A DNA stretch of 64,000 bases from Gonapodya prolifera JEL478. Lineage: Eukaryota; Monoblepharomycota; Monoblepharidomycetes; Monoblepharidales; Gonapodyaceae. Under the pieces are notes generated by a model. That model was not told the DNA's origin and did not search any database. It saw only the letters and a program-made list of their open reading frames with translations. This document shows positions 10,721 to 23,116 of the stretch, piece by piece. Within the stretch, counting starts at the first letter, position 1, and each line of letters starts with the position of its first letter. Both the position numbers and the translations under genes were made by a program. The stretch lies in contig KQ965803.1 in assembly GCA_001574975.1 (NCBI GenBank), positions 127,831 to 191,830 of the forward strand, given 5' to 3'.

Positions 10721-13700
10721 ATGACCACCGCAGCGGCAGCAGCGCAGCTGTCGTCAATGGGGTTCGCGGCTGCGCTGACTCCTGCCCCGGGTCAGGCCGA
10801 ACTCAACCAGCAGCAGCAGTTGCAGCAGGCGACAGCGCAGCTGGCTCAGTTGCTTGCACTCACAAAGAACGGTGTCAGCTCGGCCCAGACCCGCTCAATC
10901 ATCAACAGACATCTGCTCAACTCGGCCTACGCGAACCCAAAGGACCCCTTTTCCGCTCTCGGTGTGCCGCTGCATCTCGCTCGCTCAGATGGGCCGCGTC
11001 CCTTTGCCCACTCCATTGCCCGCGTCTTTGTATCGCAGGTCCTGGCCCAGGCAGGATTCGAGCGAACATCGCTGGCCGCAATAGACGCCCTGGCAGACAT
11101 TGGTCTTCAGTTCCTCTCGCTTGTTGGGCGCCGCGCGAGAAACTGGGCCGAGCACTCGGGAAGGTCCAGGTGCAACTTAACCGACGCGGCCAAAGCGCTG
11201 GACGAGGTCGGAGTCGCCGCCGAGGATCTCGCCGCGTTCGCCCGCGACTGGCTTGCGCTCGAGCCCAACAACCCGAACCTCAGAACCCCGGTCGTGGTCG
11301 CAGCCTTCCCCACCGACGTCCGGCTAGACCCCTCAGATGAACATGGATCCTCGAGCGAGTCCGACGACGAATCATCCGCCGAACAAGGCTCCAAGTCTGC
11401 ATCCAAATCAGGCCGGGTGTCACTCCTTCTCAACTCCCAGCGGCCGTCGGGGTCCAGCGCGGGTACACAGAGGAGACAGATACAGGCGCCCCAACCGAGG
11501 AGAGGTCCGGTCCGGGGTGGATTCGTCAGGCTCGAGCCGGGACCATTTCCGATGGGTGAGTTTGCTGTCGGCGAGCACGGGCACGGCGATGGGAAGAGTG
11601 AACCCAAGGTGGGCAGTTGGATGTGACCTCATTGGAGTTCATCCTCCCGGGGAGCCACTCCGTTCACGCGAGCGTTCATCCGACAAGTGCAGTCACTTCT
11701 TTTTCTCTCATTCTGACCATTCATGTGTCGCTCCCGACCCCATCCCACCGCAGGTCTCCCCGACATCCTCCCCATCCCCTCCCTCGCGACCCCGCCACCA
11801 AACCCCTCCACCGCGCCCACCGGCACACCCCACCCGCACCAATTTCCAGCCGGCGCCGGTCCTCCACAAGCCACCTTCCCGTCCCCCGTCGTCGCCATCC
11901 CAACCTCTGCCACCACCGCCTCCCCCGCTCAACCGCACCCCGACGCCTCGGTAGCCCCGCCGCCCGAATCGACAAACCCCGTCGTGGACCAGCTCCTTCC
12001 CTCCATCGACCTGTCACTCCCGAACCCGACCCGTCGCCGCCCACACGCCGGACCGGGCGCGCATCGCGAGGCCACTCCTGGTTCTACGCTCGAGGCTAGC
12101 GCTCCCGCGGCCCAATCAACACCGTCCAGCCCTCCGCGCGACCAGACCCGGAGCCCCTCGGTCGCCCGGTCCATGACACCCGCGCGGTCCCCGTCGCCTA
12201 CCCCGTCCGCATCCGCTCCGCTTATCCAGAACCCCTCCACCGACCCTCCCCGGCCCCCAACCCCGACCTACCCCTCGTCGTATGCCGTGCGCTTCTCGGC
12301 CCCCCTTGTGGCGCCGCGAAGCAGGACGGGGCACGGGCATTTTAGGGCGGAGGAGGAGGAGGGCAGGCCTGATGCGCATGAGCATGTGGTCGGGTGGGAG
12401 GAGAGCCGGACGGGTAAGTCTGGGTTGGGGGCGTGGATGAGGGGGTGGGGCGGAATTGGGGTTGGGTTGGATGTGGACGGGGAGGGGGAGGCGGAAGGGG
12501 AGAAAGGAAGAGGTGGGGACTTGGAGGAGGAGGTGGGGGAGGAGGGTGGTGAGAAGGAAAAGGAAAAGGCAAAGGAGAGTGGGGATGGGGATGGGGACGA
12601 GGATATGGGTTTGAGGGGCGAGGATGGGAATGTCGAGGGAAATTCTCAGAATGGATCTGCAGGGGAGAGTAATCTAAAAGATGGCATCGCGCGGGAGGAA
12701 GGAGGACGCTCGCCAGGTGACGAGGGGGACCAACGAACGCGGACTAACTCGAGAGACATGATGGTTGACCGCAAGGAGCAGGCTGCACTGACCGTCGAGG
12801 GCGTTGGCAATCAGGGTGCTGATAGACACGTTGATATCGATATGGTACTGGACAACGGGCCTCGCGATGACGACAGTGCAAGGGTGGCGAAAGGCAAAGA
12901 GAACGGATTTGACGGTACCATGCCCACCGAAAAGGAGGAGCGAATCGACGCAAACCAGTTGGAGAAAGAAGCGGCCGCTATGAACCTGAGCCTCTCGAAT
13001 GGAGTAAATGGGGTGGAGGCGGTGCCGCTGACCAACAGCCACGTCTACGGCGATGGTGGCAAGGAGGCGGACTTGGACGACGACAATCTCGACATTGACG
13101 TGGATATAGTCAGCATCGAGCCCCACTCGGACGCGGCAGTGCCGGCGCCTGTCCAGCTCGTGTCCGATGCGGCGCCGCACCTCGTCCGCGAAACAACTCC
13201 TGCCCCTGCTCCTGCCCCGCCGTCCATTCCGCTCCCGCCTCGGCCTCGGCCCCAACCGCCAGATCCGACAGCGCTCCTCAAGAAGGCGCTTGAAAGTGTC
13301 CGGAAGGCGGGTCTCGGTGGGCCGCTGACGATGATGGTGGATCCTCCCGAAATCAACGTGGAGCCACCTGCCCCACAGAATCCAGCGGCGGTTCCTGCTC
13401 CACCACCGACCCTCGTGAGTGCCAGCGTCGCCACCACGAGCGAGGCTCCTCCAGCTCCAGCCTCAGCGTCAGGAGAAAGCCTGCCTTCGTCGCAACCCCA
13501 GCCTGCTGCGCCTGGGCTCAAGCTCAAACTGAAGCTCACCGTTCCGAAACCTGCGGTCACTGCACCCCCTGCCGCACCGGCGCCACCACCTCCCCCACCT
13601 CCGTTCCGCCCGCCGCGTGTCCTCCTCCCTCTCCTCTCGAGCCACATGTCGCTTCTTCACCCGCCAAGTGCGGCAGACCGGCTCTTCGCCTATTCTCGCG

Positions 13701-14953
13701 GAGCACTGCTGGACACCGCGTTTGATCTTGCCATGGCGTCCTCTCCGCCCTCCGACACCAGCATGTCGCGGCTTTTCCGTACGGCGAAGAGGGGCGGAAA
13801 GCACATCGTGCCTCAACCCGAAGAAGGGATCGACGTGAACGTGGGCGTGTTTGGTGGTATTTCTGGGGGCACGCAGGCCTTCGATTATGGCCCGTGGTTG
13901 AAGGTCGTTCAGCCAAAGAGACGAGGCGGACGTGGCCGTGGTGGCGGGTCGGTGGCCTTTCCGATGTCTTCAGGACCAGGGCTCGGACGAGGTGGACCTG
14001 CTGGGCCGAGCAAGGTTCTGGTTGGTCCCAAGATGCACGGGCATAACATAAAGAAGAGTGGACGGAATCAGGTCCTGAATCACCACCACCCATTGCACGG
14101 TGCAGGTGGCAGAGGCGCGGCGCGAGCAGTGTCGCCGACCACGGTCGTACCCGCGTTATGGCCGCCCGTGCAGAACCAGGGAGGACCCATTTCGCTTTCG
14201 GCAGCTGTTGGTGGTGAGGCGGAAGTGGAGACCTTTGGCGAGCTCGATCCACCCAGGACGCCACAGTACTCTCCCCCGGGACCTGATACTCCCGCTGCTG
14301 CCGCTCCGAAATTCAAGGTCAAGTTCTCAGGTGTGGGAATCGGGGCCGGCACTCCCCCGACGGCGTCGTTCCAATCCCTCGGAAGGCCCATGTCGCTGTC
14401 AGAGAGTCTCAAGGGAGGAGGGTCCGATCCAGCGGGATGGCCAAAGGTGCCTTCAATGGCGGGGATGTCGTCCCCGACGCCGGGAGCCGTGTCTGGTGGA
14501 GCAGGATCAGGAGGCACCAGAATCAAGCTGTCGTTCCGGCCCAAGGGAGCCGCACCCGCCGGGCCCGAGACCCCGGCCACGCCTCTGCAGCCGGTTTCGA
14601 TAAGCAGCCAGGGCGTGTCGAATGGAAGTATCGGTGGGAGTGGGAGTGGGAGCACACCGTATTCTCCGGGGTGGATTGGGGACGGTATTGTGCAGAGCCC
14701 TATGGTGGAGGATTTCGGGGACGGGTGGGGATCAGGCGGGGGCCAGCGAAGCGGTGGGTCGTCTCCGGGAATGGGAATGAGAATGGGAATGGGACTCGAT
14801 CACGGCACTGCGAATGGCGGCGGTGGCGGTGTGGGCGACGCGATTGAGTATTCGGAAGATGAAGATGAGGACGAGGGAGGGGACGAGGGTGAGGGCGAAG
14901 AAGGGGACGAAGACGAAGAAGATGAGGATGATATGTTGGTGGATGTAGAATAG
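10721..14953 (+). CDS. Very large TAF3/TAF8-type histone-fold (bromodomain-associated) protein
   Basis: Exons 10721..11555 and 11754..14953 join in phase to give 1,344 residues. Residues ~85-175 form a bromodomain-associated histone fold of the kind in TFIID subunits TAF3/TAF8 and SAGA Spt7: IARVFVSQVLAQAGFERTSL, LADIGLQFLSLVGRRA and LTDAAKALDEVGV. The rest looks disordered: serine/acidic tract, Pro-rich region, Gly/Glu-rich tract, and a tail of almost pure Asp/Glu ending DMLVDVE. Three short basic beta-like motifs recur in the C-terminal half: LKLKLKLTVPKP, KFKVKFSG and RIKLSFRPKG. A nuclear transcription-complex role is inferred from the fold. Which TAF it is cannot be told without a search. 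A strong GTAAGT at 12413 lies in open frame and might be an unused or alternative donor. Exon 2 is GC-rich throughout, as in the flanks. Confidence 0.72.
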
Positions 14954-15070
14954 ACTACCAATTAGGTGCTTTTCACGATGACGGTTGACGGTCTCGCAAT
15001 AATAATATGACAATACCCCATACCCACGATATAGTTCTGTGCTCTACACTACCCCTATCTAAAACCCGGA

Positions 15071-16705
15071 TCACTTGCCCTCGTCCACCCCGTCCAACAA
15101 CGCCTGCACTTTCCGCTCGTACTCATCGTTCAGGTGCCGCACGTGCCCAGACTTCTCCATCACGAGCTCGGACACGGACCCGGCGGGTCGGTGGGAAGCG
15201 CTGAGGGTGCTGCGCGTGAGGGAGACAAAGGTGGAAACTTCCGAGGCTGTCACGACGTTGTCGCCCTGAAATGTGGGTTTTGTGATTTTGTGAGGTCGCG
15301 ATGAGGCGGATCCGGATGGGTCCCCTCCCCCCTCCCCCCGCCCCCTCACTCGTACATACCTTTGAGTAAATAAACAGCCTCTCCGCCGTCCTCAACTCAT
15401 CCGCCAACAGCGCTCGCCGCCCAAGTTCCACAATAGTGTTCTCTGCGCGCATCTTCAACCTCCCCCTCGTCAGTCTCAGCACCCAGGCGGCCCACAACAG
15501 CACATTCCCTGCCACTCGTATCACCGTAAACAGGGCAAACACGACGCACGCGACGGCGCGGAAGATGAAGAGGTTCAGGGAGGTGTAGGAGTAGTTGGCG
15601 GAGCCCAGGAGGAAGCGGGCGAAGGAGTCGATGGTGGCGCCGGAGGAGGGGGAAGAATCGATGATGAGGGTCTGTGAGGGGCGTGGGTTGGGGGGAGCCG
15701 GGGGGTTGTGAGCGTGCGGGATTTGCAATGGGATGGGAGGGTGCAAGTGCAGGTGCGAACGTACCTTGGTGTTTGGTCGGTACCCTTCGCATTGCAAAGC
15801 CCGCAGGAAGCTGTGCAGGGAGCTCGTGCCTTTTGTGTGGTGGGTAGAGACAGTCGAGATGTAAATCGAGGGCGCAGAGCGTGCTACGAGTCGCAACGAT
15901 AGCGCACCCACCTCCATTTGAAAAAACGTGAATGGCCAAGTTATGTCTCGGCGAAGTCAAGCTTGCGCCGTTGCCGTCGCCGGTGGGAAGGAGGGTGGAC
16001 CCAAAGTGCTTCACGATGTACTGCACGACGGGTTGGAATGCGGGGACGCCTGCATCCTGGAGTGGATAAAACAAGAAGCAAAGGGTCGGAATTCGGAACG
16101 AACAAAAGATTAGAACGTCAACAAGGGAACGAGAACAGCAACATCAAAACGCACGCTGTCCAACGAGAGCTTGAGCCAATCGGGCGACGTCTCGAACGAG
16201 GTTGTGACGAGAATCACGCGGTAGTTCTTGCGGTGGTACAGCGGGATGTACTTTGCGACGTGCTGCCGGTGCGATTGGCGATTGGTGAAGATTGACGGAT
16301 CAAGAACGATTCGCTCAACGATGCATGTACGAATCAATTGATGCCCGATGGCCCTACGCACGCGAATATTCCCCCCGAACCATCCGAAAATGACGGCCAA
16401 ATTGGTTGTGTCCTCCGCCTCCCCAGTTTTGGGATCGTGCCTGTCGACGTATGCGAACTTGCACAGCTTGTGGAATCGCTCGTGGTCAGGGCGGTGGTGG
16501 ACGTGGGCGTGGGAGTTTGGCGGGTGGGTTGGTTGGTCCATCGATGCCGCGGGATGTAGAAAGGCGGGGGAGGGACGATGGAGATATGTACCTTTGTGAC
16601 GGTGGAACGAATTTCGGGAAGGGCAGAACCAGATTCTCCCGATCTATCTCTCGACTGATTTCGTGCAATCTTATCTCGTGGATTTACTCGTGTGTCGGTG
16701 TCCAT
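15071..16705 (-). CDS. DUF829 / TMEM53-family alpha/beta-hydrolase-like protein
   Basis: Seven exons with agreeing phases: 16592..16705, 16362..16466, 16155..16262, 15912..16056, 15829..15765, 15360..15671, 15071..15265, giving 347 residues. The family signature is clear: NLAVIFGWFGGNIR followed by HVAKYIPLYHRKNY, then IHVFSNGGTSSLHSFLRAL around the presumed nucleophile-elbow position, LIIDSSPSSGATIDSFARFL, a hydrophobic stretch ACVVFALFTVIRVAGNVLLW, and the late motif RLFIYSKGD. TMEM53 is a nuclear-envelope protein in animals; the function of fungal members is poorly known. The start at 16705 was chosen because its short first exon joins in phase across a GTACAT..CAAG intron. An alternative Met at 16541 reads straight into exon 2. 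Confidence 0.85.
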
Positions 16706-17765
16706 ATTGGAAGAGTGCAGTGATTGAGATTCGTGCGAAGCGAAGCCGGGCGGAAAGATGCGCAAGAGAGCAAGAGCAAGAGCGTTCGCGGTGGGACATC
16801 TCATACCGCGCCGTGCCCGCAAACTACATTTTACAAGATAGTGGGGGCCGTGCCCTTGAGCATCGTCTGTGCGAGCTGGTATTGTATTTCACGTCTCATG
16901 TAAATAAGTTGAGGAGAATTGCAAAGGATTGAATTCATTCTTGGTGAATTAAATTTTAGACTTTGCTCACGTCTAGGGCGAAAGAGACGCGCTGACTTTA
17001 ATAGCCTGCATCCAAACGCGAACTTTGTCGTCTTGGAGCGACGCTCACGAGGCTGTCGGCTGTCATTTCCATTTCGTTGATTCATTAGATGCGACGTTCC
17101 ATCCCCCGAAGGCAGCGGCCAAAAACCCACATTGTCGCAACATCAGTCGACGATTGATGTCTGTTGCCGAGAAAATACAACAAAAACCTCGTCAACTCGT
17201 GCATTTGACCCAAGGTCGCCTCCACCTTCCCGTCCCAATGCGAGGGGGGACAGTCTCGATTGTGCAGGCGGTACCTCGTACGATCCTATTGGTGCGATTG
17301 ATGTGAAAATTTAATTGGAGGGTCTTCGGTGTTTTGGCGAAGGATTTCAAGGATAGACGAGTACGAGGTCCCCACAACTCTCGGACCGGGCCACGATTCT
17401 GGTGCACATGGATTGAGCTCGCCCTCGCTCGCAGTCACTAGCTACGGGCTTTGCAATCAGCATGGACACAGGTCCGCGAGTGTGCGGGGTGTGGCAGTGG
17501 CGGTGGGTTCTCGGCGAAACTCTCTGATCGGCGACGGCCCGTCCTCTCACATCTCCGCACTATAAAATGAGGCAGATTTGAGTTCGCGCGTGGCACCTCG
17601 CATCTCCGCGACTCGCACGCATCGAGTGCCGCGTCTCCTTCTCCCACGTCATTTCCAAATCCGGAAAGGTATTAGTCTGCGGCCCCCTGTCGCGGACCCC
17701 ACGTGCGCTCCCTCGTGCGAACCATCTCCGATAAATCTCCGGCTGTCCGCCCTGTCACCAGCACA
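16706..17765. other. Divergent intergenic region, no gene recognised
   Basis: About 1.06 kb between DUF829 and the phosphodiesterase gene, transcribed away from each other. Only short, unsupported frames occur. Both promoters must lie here. Confidence 0.35.
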
Positions 17766-20700
17766 ATGAAGGTCTTGGCAGCACTCGCAGCCGCATCGGT
17801 GCTCGCTGCAGCAGACGCGTGGATCATCAACCCGACGTCTCCCACGTTTGGCGCTGTAGCGAAAGACAAGGTGAGCGATCGCGTGGCCACTCCGCCCACA
17901 TCCACGATCCCCGTGCACACCGCGACCTCGTTGGCCGTGTTTGGCACCCTGATGCACCCGCGATCGCTCTTGATGACCGCCTCACGCACTCCGCGCCTGC
18001 CCCGCCTCGTGTCTCACCGTCACGATTCCTTTTCTCCAGGTCTGGCCCAAAGCGTCCAAGGGATGGAAAACCCTCGACGGCTCGCCCTCATTCTCTGCAT
18101 GCCACCGTGGATCGCGCTGGCACTTGCCTGAAGAGTCTGCCGGTGCTTACTGGGAGGGTGCCCTGTCCAACTGCGACTGGAACGAGCCCGATGTGGTCTG
18201 GACAAAGGATGGCGTGGCCGTGGTTTCGCATGACTCGTTTGCGGATAGTGCTGGTGGGTGTCACGCGCGAGGTCTGGAGTGCGAAGCCCGGAAGACCTAG
18301 TCGTCCTAGCGGAGTGAGCGTAGTGAACGGAGCGAGCCCGAGACCTAAGCGTGGTAGCGCTGACCGAGGCTGTCCCCCGGAGGCGCATATTCCCGCCGGA
18401 GGCGAATCCAGCGGAATACTAGCATGGAGCGCATACTCCCGCCGGAGGCGAATGGTCTGCGCGAAGCGCGAATGATACATCGCGGATCGCATATTCGTGC
18501 CGGTTTCGATGCACCAGTCGAGCAGAATACTCTTGCGGATTGAGGTTGTCCGCCGGAGGCGAATGATCCGCGCGGAGCGCGAATGATCCAGTGGGAAGCT
18601 TTTATTCGGGCCAGAGGAGAATGATCTGCGCGAAGCGTATATTCCCGCCGGAGGAGAATGCATCTGCGGAGCGCATTGCTCTTCTGGACCGAATTTGCCC
18701 GGCAGACGAGAATGATCTGCGCCAAGCGAATGACACTGCGTAGAGCGCATATTCACGCCAGTGACATCCACCGCGGAGCGGAATACTCTCACGCGCCGCC
18801 ATACGGAGCACTGTCGATCTCGCACTATGCTGCTGCGTTGCTGTGCTACTGTGTCGTAACTTTTGTTTGTCCATTATCACGCCATGTGTTATGACGTGTG
18901 TGCACGTATAGTGACCTCGGTCGGAACGGACCCCTACTTCGCCGGCAAGAACCGCACCGTGTGTTCGCTGTTTGAGGACCAGTACTTGTGCCGCAACTTG
19001 GTGTGGTATGGGGACTTGAATTCGTCAGAGGTCAAGCAGCTGTATCCGATCCAGGTGAGAAAGCGGGTGGAGTGAGCGCAGCGAACGGAGCGACGATTCT
19101 GAGGCCTAAGGGCGATATCGCTGACCGAAGCCATCGCACGGAGTGTATATCGAGGCCAAAGCGCCCGCAAGACGCTGACCGAGGCGAATACCCCGCGAAG
19201 CGGAATTGTGCTAGGAATGTTGGAGCGACAGAGGCGTATACATCCACAAAGCGGAATTGTACTTTCGCAGAGAGAGAACGATGCCTGAGCGCTATAGCAC
19301 TGAAGGGGGCGTTGCGTTCCGAGTCCCCGATGTCAGACAAGAGCCGACTCTAATTCTCCCACTCCAATTTAGAACCCTGCGAGGACTTACCCCAAGGGAT
19401 ACCGCCCACCATTCGTGAGTACCCCCCTTATCAGTAAACCGAACCTCCGCTCGGAACCCACCAAATCCGTGTTCCCCACCCCAGTACGACAGCACCTTCA
19501 AAATCCTCAGCTTCCAAGAATTTATCGACACCAACGTCAACGTGTCCACGAAAATCAACACGACCCTGGGTCTGATCCCGGAGCTGAAGCAGCCCTTCTA
19601 CACCAACACGCAGGTGCTCAACAAGGTCGACGAGGCGACGGAGAAGAAGTTCCGCGCGGCCTACTTCAACCTCACGGATGGGATCGACCCGGCGTATAAC
19701 CATTCGGCGGAGGATACGTTCATGGCGATCTTGAAGAAGAACGGGCTTCCCAGCGGTGAGTTAACGCGACGGTGCATCTTATTCGCGTGGATTGCATTTC
19801 GATTTTTTTCTTTTTCTTTTGTTATTCTCAGCACGAAACCCCATTGTCGTCCAATGCTTCGAATACGAGACCATCCAATACCTCGCACGCAAGTACCCCA
19901 ACGGGTCCGGATTCAACGCGCTGCTCTTCCTGCTCGACATCAACTGGTGGGCGCTCACCCCGAAGGGAATGGAGTAAGTCCTCTTTTCCATCGCCTCGCT
20001 TTCCCCTACGTCCCACTAACCGCTACAACCCGCACCACCCCACCACCGCACATACAGCCGTATCGCCGCCCTCCAAAAAGAAACCAACAACACCATCTAC
20101 GTCGGCCCCTGGAAAGACTCTCTCTACGACGGGATCTACCTGTACGCCCTGTCCGCCTCGGCCGGGTACGGGATCGACTTCCTCAACGCCACCGCGAATC
20201 CGGACCTGCAGTACCCCGGGTACAAGGTCACCGACATTGTGGACCCGGCGGTGACGGTCCAGGAGCTTCACAAGCGCGGGCTTGGGTACCTTGGGTACAC
20301 GTACTATGATTCCAGGCAGGATCCGCTGTACAACTGTGTTGACGTGAGTGGCGCCGAGGGGGTCGCATGTCGCAATACCGTCTCACACGGATTGGAATGC
20401 GTGTGTTTGAACAGCCTACCGGGTACGACAACATCACCGAAACGCTGTCCAAACTCTGGTACACGGTGAGTGTTTTGTTTTCCGCAACCATACGAGGCGA
20501 TCCCTCAACGCCTTCCCACAGCCCAAACCATGCCCCAAGAACAAGCGCCACGAATTCTTCGACCAGTTCGCCATGGGCGTCGACGGGTTCTTCGTGGAGA
20601 ACAACAACGAGTTTGCCCAGCTCAGGGACGAGTACAACAACCTCCTGCTTGCCACTACCAGTGAGGATCGCCTTTTGATTTTGACGACGTGTGCGCCACG

Positions 20701-20854
20701 GGTTTCTGATGTTACGTCCCTTTGCTTTACTTATATCCTTTATTTTTTGCGATCCGCTTCACATCGACATCACATCACGACAGAGGAGGACGGCGACTAC
20801 TTCCTCAACCTTTACATTGGGTTGAACGAGACGGGCGTCCGCGTGGTCTTCTAA
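17766..20854 (+). CDS. Secreted glycerophosphodiester phosphodiesterase-like protein
   Basis: The GDPD family hydrolyses glycerophosphodiesters to glycerol-3-phosphate and an alcohol; secreted forms serve phosphate scavenging. Ten exons: 17766..17870, 18040..18253, 18912..19054, 19373..19414, 19485..19755, 19832..19973, 20058..20343, 20415..20465, 20522..20660, 20784..20854; 487 residues. A signal peptide opens the protein (KVLAALAAASVLAAADAW). The catalytic signature follows: HRGSRWHLPEES near residue 57, NEPDVVWTKDGVAVVSHD with the E-x-D pair, then FEYETIQYLARKYP. Many N-glycosylation sequons fit secretion. Introns 2 (18254..18911) and 3 (19055..19372) are ten and five times the usual size and hold a repeat family (separate entries). 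All junctions keep frame. GDPD membership is supported by motifs; the substrate is not known. Confidence 0.83.
18254..18911. repeat. Repeat-filled intron 2 of the phosphodiesterase gene
   Basis: This 658-nt intron holds a GC-rich diverged repeat. Near 18311-18375 is a GTGAGCGTAGTGAACGGAGC stretch followed by GACCTAAGCG and AGCGCTGACCGAGGC. After it, short units of the form CCGCCGGAGGCGAATG and CGCGAAGCGCGAATGAT recur imperfectly down to about 18790. The last ~120 nt before the acceptor are ordinary sequence. Confidence 0.8.
19055..19372. repeat. Repeat-filled intron 3 of the phosphodiesterase gene
   Basis: A 318-nt intron that opens, 14 nt after the donor, with the same repeat as intron 2: GTGAGCGCAGCGAACGGAGC, then GGCCTAAGGG and CGCTGACCGAAGCC (19069-19135), then CGCGAAGCGGAATTG units. 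Order and spacing of the three blocks match intron 2. Confidence 0.8.
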
Positions 20855-21712
20855 GTCTGCTCTACGTGTAATGATACGGCGAGGTTAGACGTTTTTTGAT
20901 ACTATTAAAACGATACTATAAAGTGCGTACGTGCTATGTTTATGACTGAAATGCGAAACGGAGTTTCCGAGGGTTCCGTGTACCGGTGGCGCCGCCCAAG
21001 CTTTTACCCTCATCACAAACAATCATCACCTGACACCCAAAGAGGCGCTCTCGCCTCTCGGCAGGTTTCTTTCGGCCATTTCTGACGGCTTTAAGAAGAA
21101 GCGCTTCGGGTGCTTGCTTCCATCGCCTCCGTCCCCCAACAGGTCCTCCCAAAGCTGGGGAATTGTGGTTCCGCAACCTGCGTGTCGCACCTTCTTGCGA
21201 GGCAGAAAGGTTGCGAAATCACACTTCCTCAGCATCCCTCTGGTGTCGGTTGATAGGTGTTGGTGTTATCACCCGCTCTTTCAGAGGCTTTGTCGAAACT
21301 TGCTCTTCTTCTCTCCTGATGCAACAACAAAACCTGTGACCGCTCACACCCAGTACCCACGACACAGGGTCTGTGCGGTCGCAAGTATTGTTTTGCTTCT
21401 TCTTCGTACACTATTGCTATTGTTCTGAGCAATCCGGCATTACTACCGAAGAGCAAGTTACCGCAAAAGGTGATTCGTCCATTTTGTGCTGGGGTAAATG
21501 CTCAACATACAAACAGGGGACAGGCAGCACTTGTCTGCTCCCGTACTTGCTCAAGCGAACCGAAGCCAGACCAGAGTGAGGTGAGCCGCGTCATTTAATT
21601 GACACCTGTACGGGGTGCGGGTCTCTTCGCTACCCTTCAATCTCGAACAATGTGAGATTGACATGCATTTATTGTTGGCTTTACAAGTGCAAGGTTGTTT
21701 TATCAAAGTCGA
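20855..21712. other. Intergenic region, no gene recognised
   Basis: About 860 bp between convergent genes. Several 60-100 residue frames overlap on both strands, but none shows a family signature or a clean exon chain. Confidence 0.35.
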
Positions 21713-23116
21713 TTACACAGCGGAGGAGCCACCGTCCACAGGTAGTTCCATTCCCTGCAGTAGAGACGCTTGTAAGTACAGGTGCCGTTGAAAATGACAT
21801 AATAATCAAGACTTGCCGTTATGAAAGAGCTCTCCTCTGACGCCAAGAATGTAATGGCATTGGCCAAATCCTGCGGCGTTCCCCACGTCCCATGGGACTT
21901 GCGAGTTTCATCTTGTCCTCGTCCTTCAGAAAACTATCATTCTCCGATTGCAACGCCATCGGCGTCTTGTGAAACCTACGATGAAGGGTGGTTCGGTTGA
22001 AAGAAACTGTTCCCCCAAAACCATGGAGTGACGAATTACATACCTGGGAACACCGTGTTTACTCGGATCTTTCCCCCGGGGAAGTCAGATTGCGCGCAGT
22101 ATATTGCAGCGCTTCGGCTGATAGAGCGAACTCCGCCCTTTGTGGCAGTGTAGGACGGCCTAGTGGGTACTCCCATGAGCGCTGACTGAAAGTTTGAGTG
22201 CATGTTAGAATACCAAGACATAGAATTTGTGATGGCGTTCAACGGACGACACGTTAGCAGTGGTTTTGGTGTATTTGGAGAGGAGCATGGAATATTGTCG
22301 TTCAAGTTAGCTTTCGCACGTTTGAAAATCAACGTATGACGCCACTCACAGGGGACGAGTTCTTTTTCATCGAGAGTTTCCATGTTTCATGCACTTTCAA
22401 TTCAGAGTCAGAGCATTGTCCTATTATTTGAGGAAAGTGCGAGAATGATGAAGGAACACTCACAAGAACACTCCGTCAAGGTTCACTCTGAGAATTTTAG
22501 ACCACTCCTCGTACTGAGTCTCTTCCAGCCGCGCTTCCACCGGACCGACTCGAGCGTTATTGACAAGAACATCAAGAGGGCCGTCAAAAGTTTCTTCAAC
22601 TCTGTTGATTGGAAGACGGACGTTGTTTGATTTGGGGGATCGCTGACATCCGCTGGGACTCACTTCTTTAAAACACTCTCCCACTGTGATTCGTCTGCTA
22701 CATCGGGTTCAAGGACGATTGCAGTTTTAAATCCTTCGGAAAAACCAGGCATGAACGCCAGGGCCTTTCCAGTCAAATCATCATCTTTACATTACCTTGA
22801 GCTGCAATTTGCTGGAGGACATTCTGGGCGAGCTTAGACTGACTTGGTAAGTCTGTCAATACAACCTTGGCCCCCTCTGCGACAATCAATCACAAAGGGG
22901 ATAAAAAGGAGTAGCAACATCAACGATATCATAATATCAGGAACTAAGAAACGGACGACACAACTAACCTCGTGCAAACCGAATGGCAGAAGCGGCTCCG
23001 ATGCCAGAAGCACCACCCGTAACAATCGCTGAGGTATCGACGTGACAACAAGACTCAAGACCTTTCAAAAGCCACAACGGACAAATCTTGCAGACGAGAA
23101 GTTGTCCAATAGGCAT
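21713..23116 (-). pseudogene. Short-chain dehydrogenase/reductase gene, probably damaged
   Basis: Exons 22969..23116, 22796..22876, 22664..22733, 22464..22601, 22040..22185, 21817..21975 and 21713..21754 spell a classical SDR in order: nucleotide-binding TSAIVTGGASGIGAASAIRF, VVLTDLP, the LDVLVNNARVG loop, catalytic SYTATKGG (Y-x-x-x-K), IRVNTVFPGM, and the end MELPVDGGSSAV. The intron after 21817 has a GC donor (GCAAGT). Two things are wrong. Between 22463 and 22186 I find no exon that joins in phase to supply the residues before the catalytic serine. Near 21886 the frame slips by one base between PMGR and WGTPQDLANAI. It is either a young pseudogene or carries a sequence error. The substrate is unknown. 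Confidence 0.62.

Noticed and set aside
11629-12240. Several long minus-strand frames opposite the histone-fold gene
   Set aside because: They are shadows of GC-rich, Pro/Gly-rich coding sequence; no domain or splice structure supports them.
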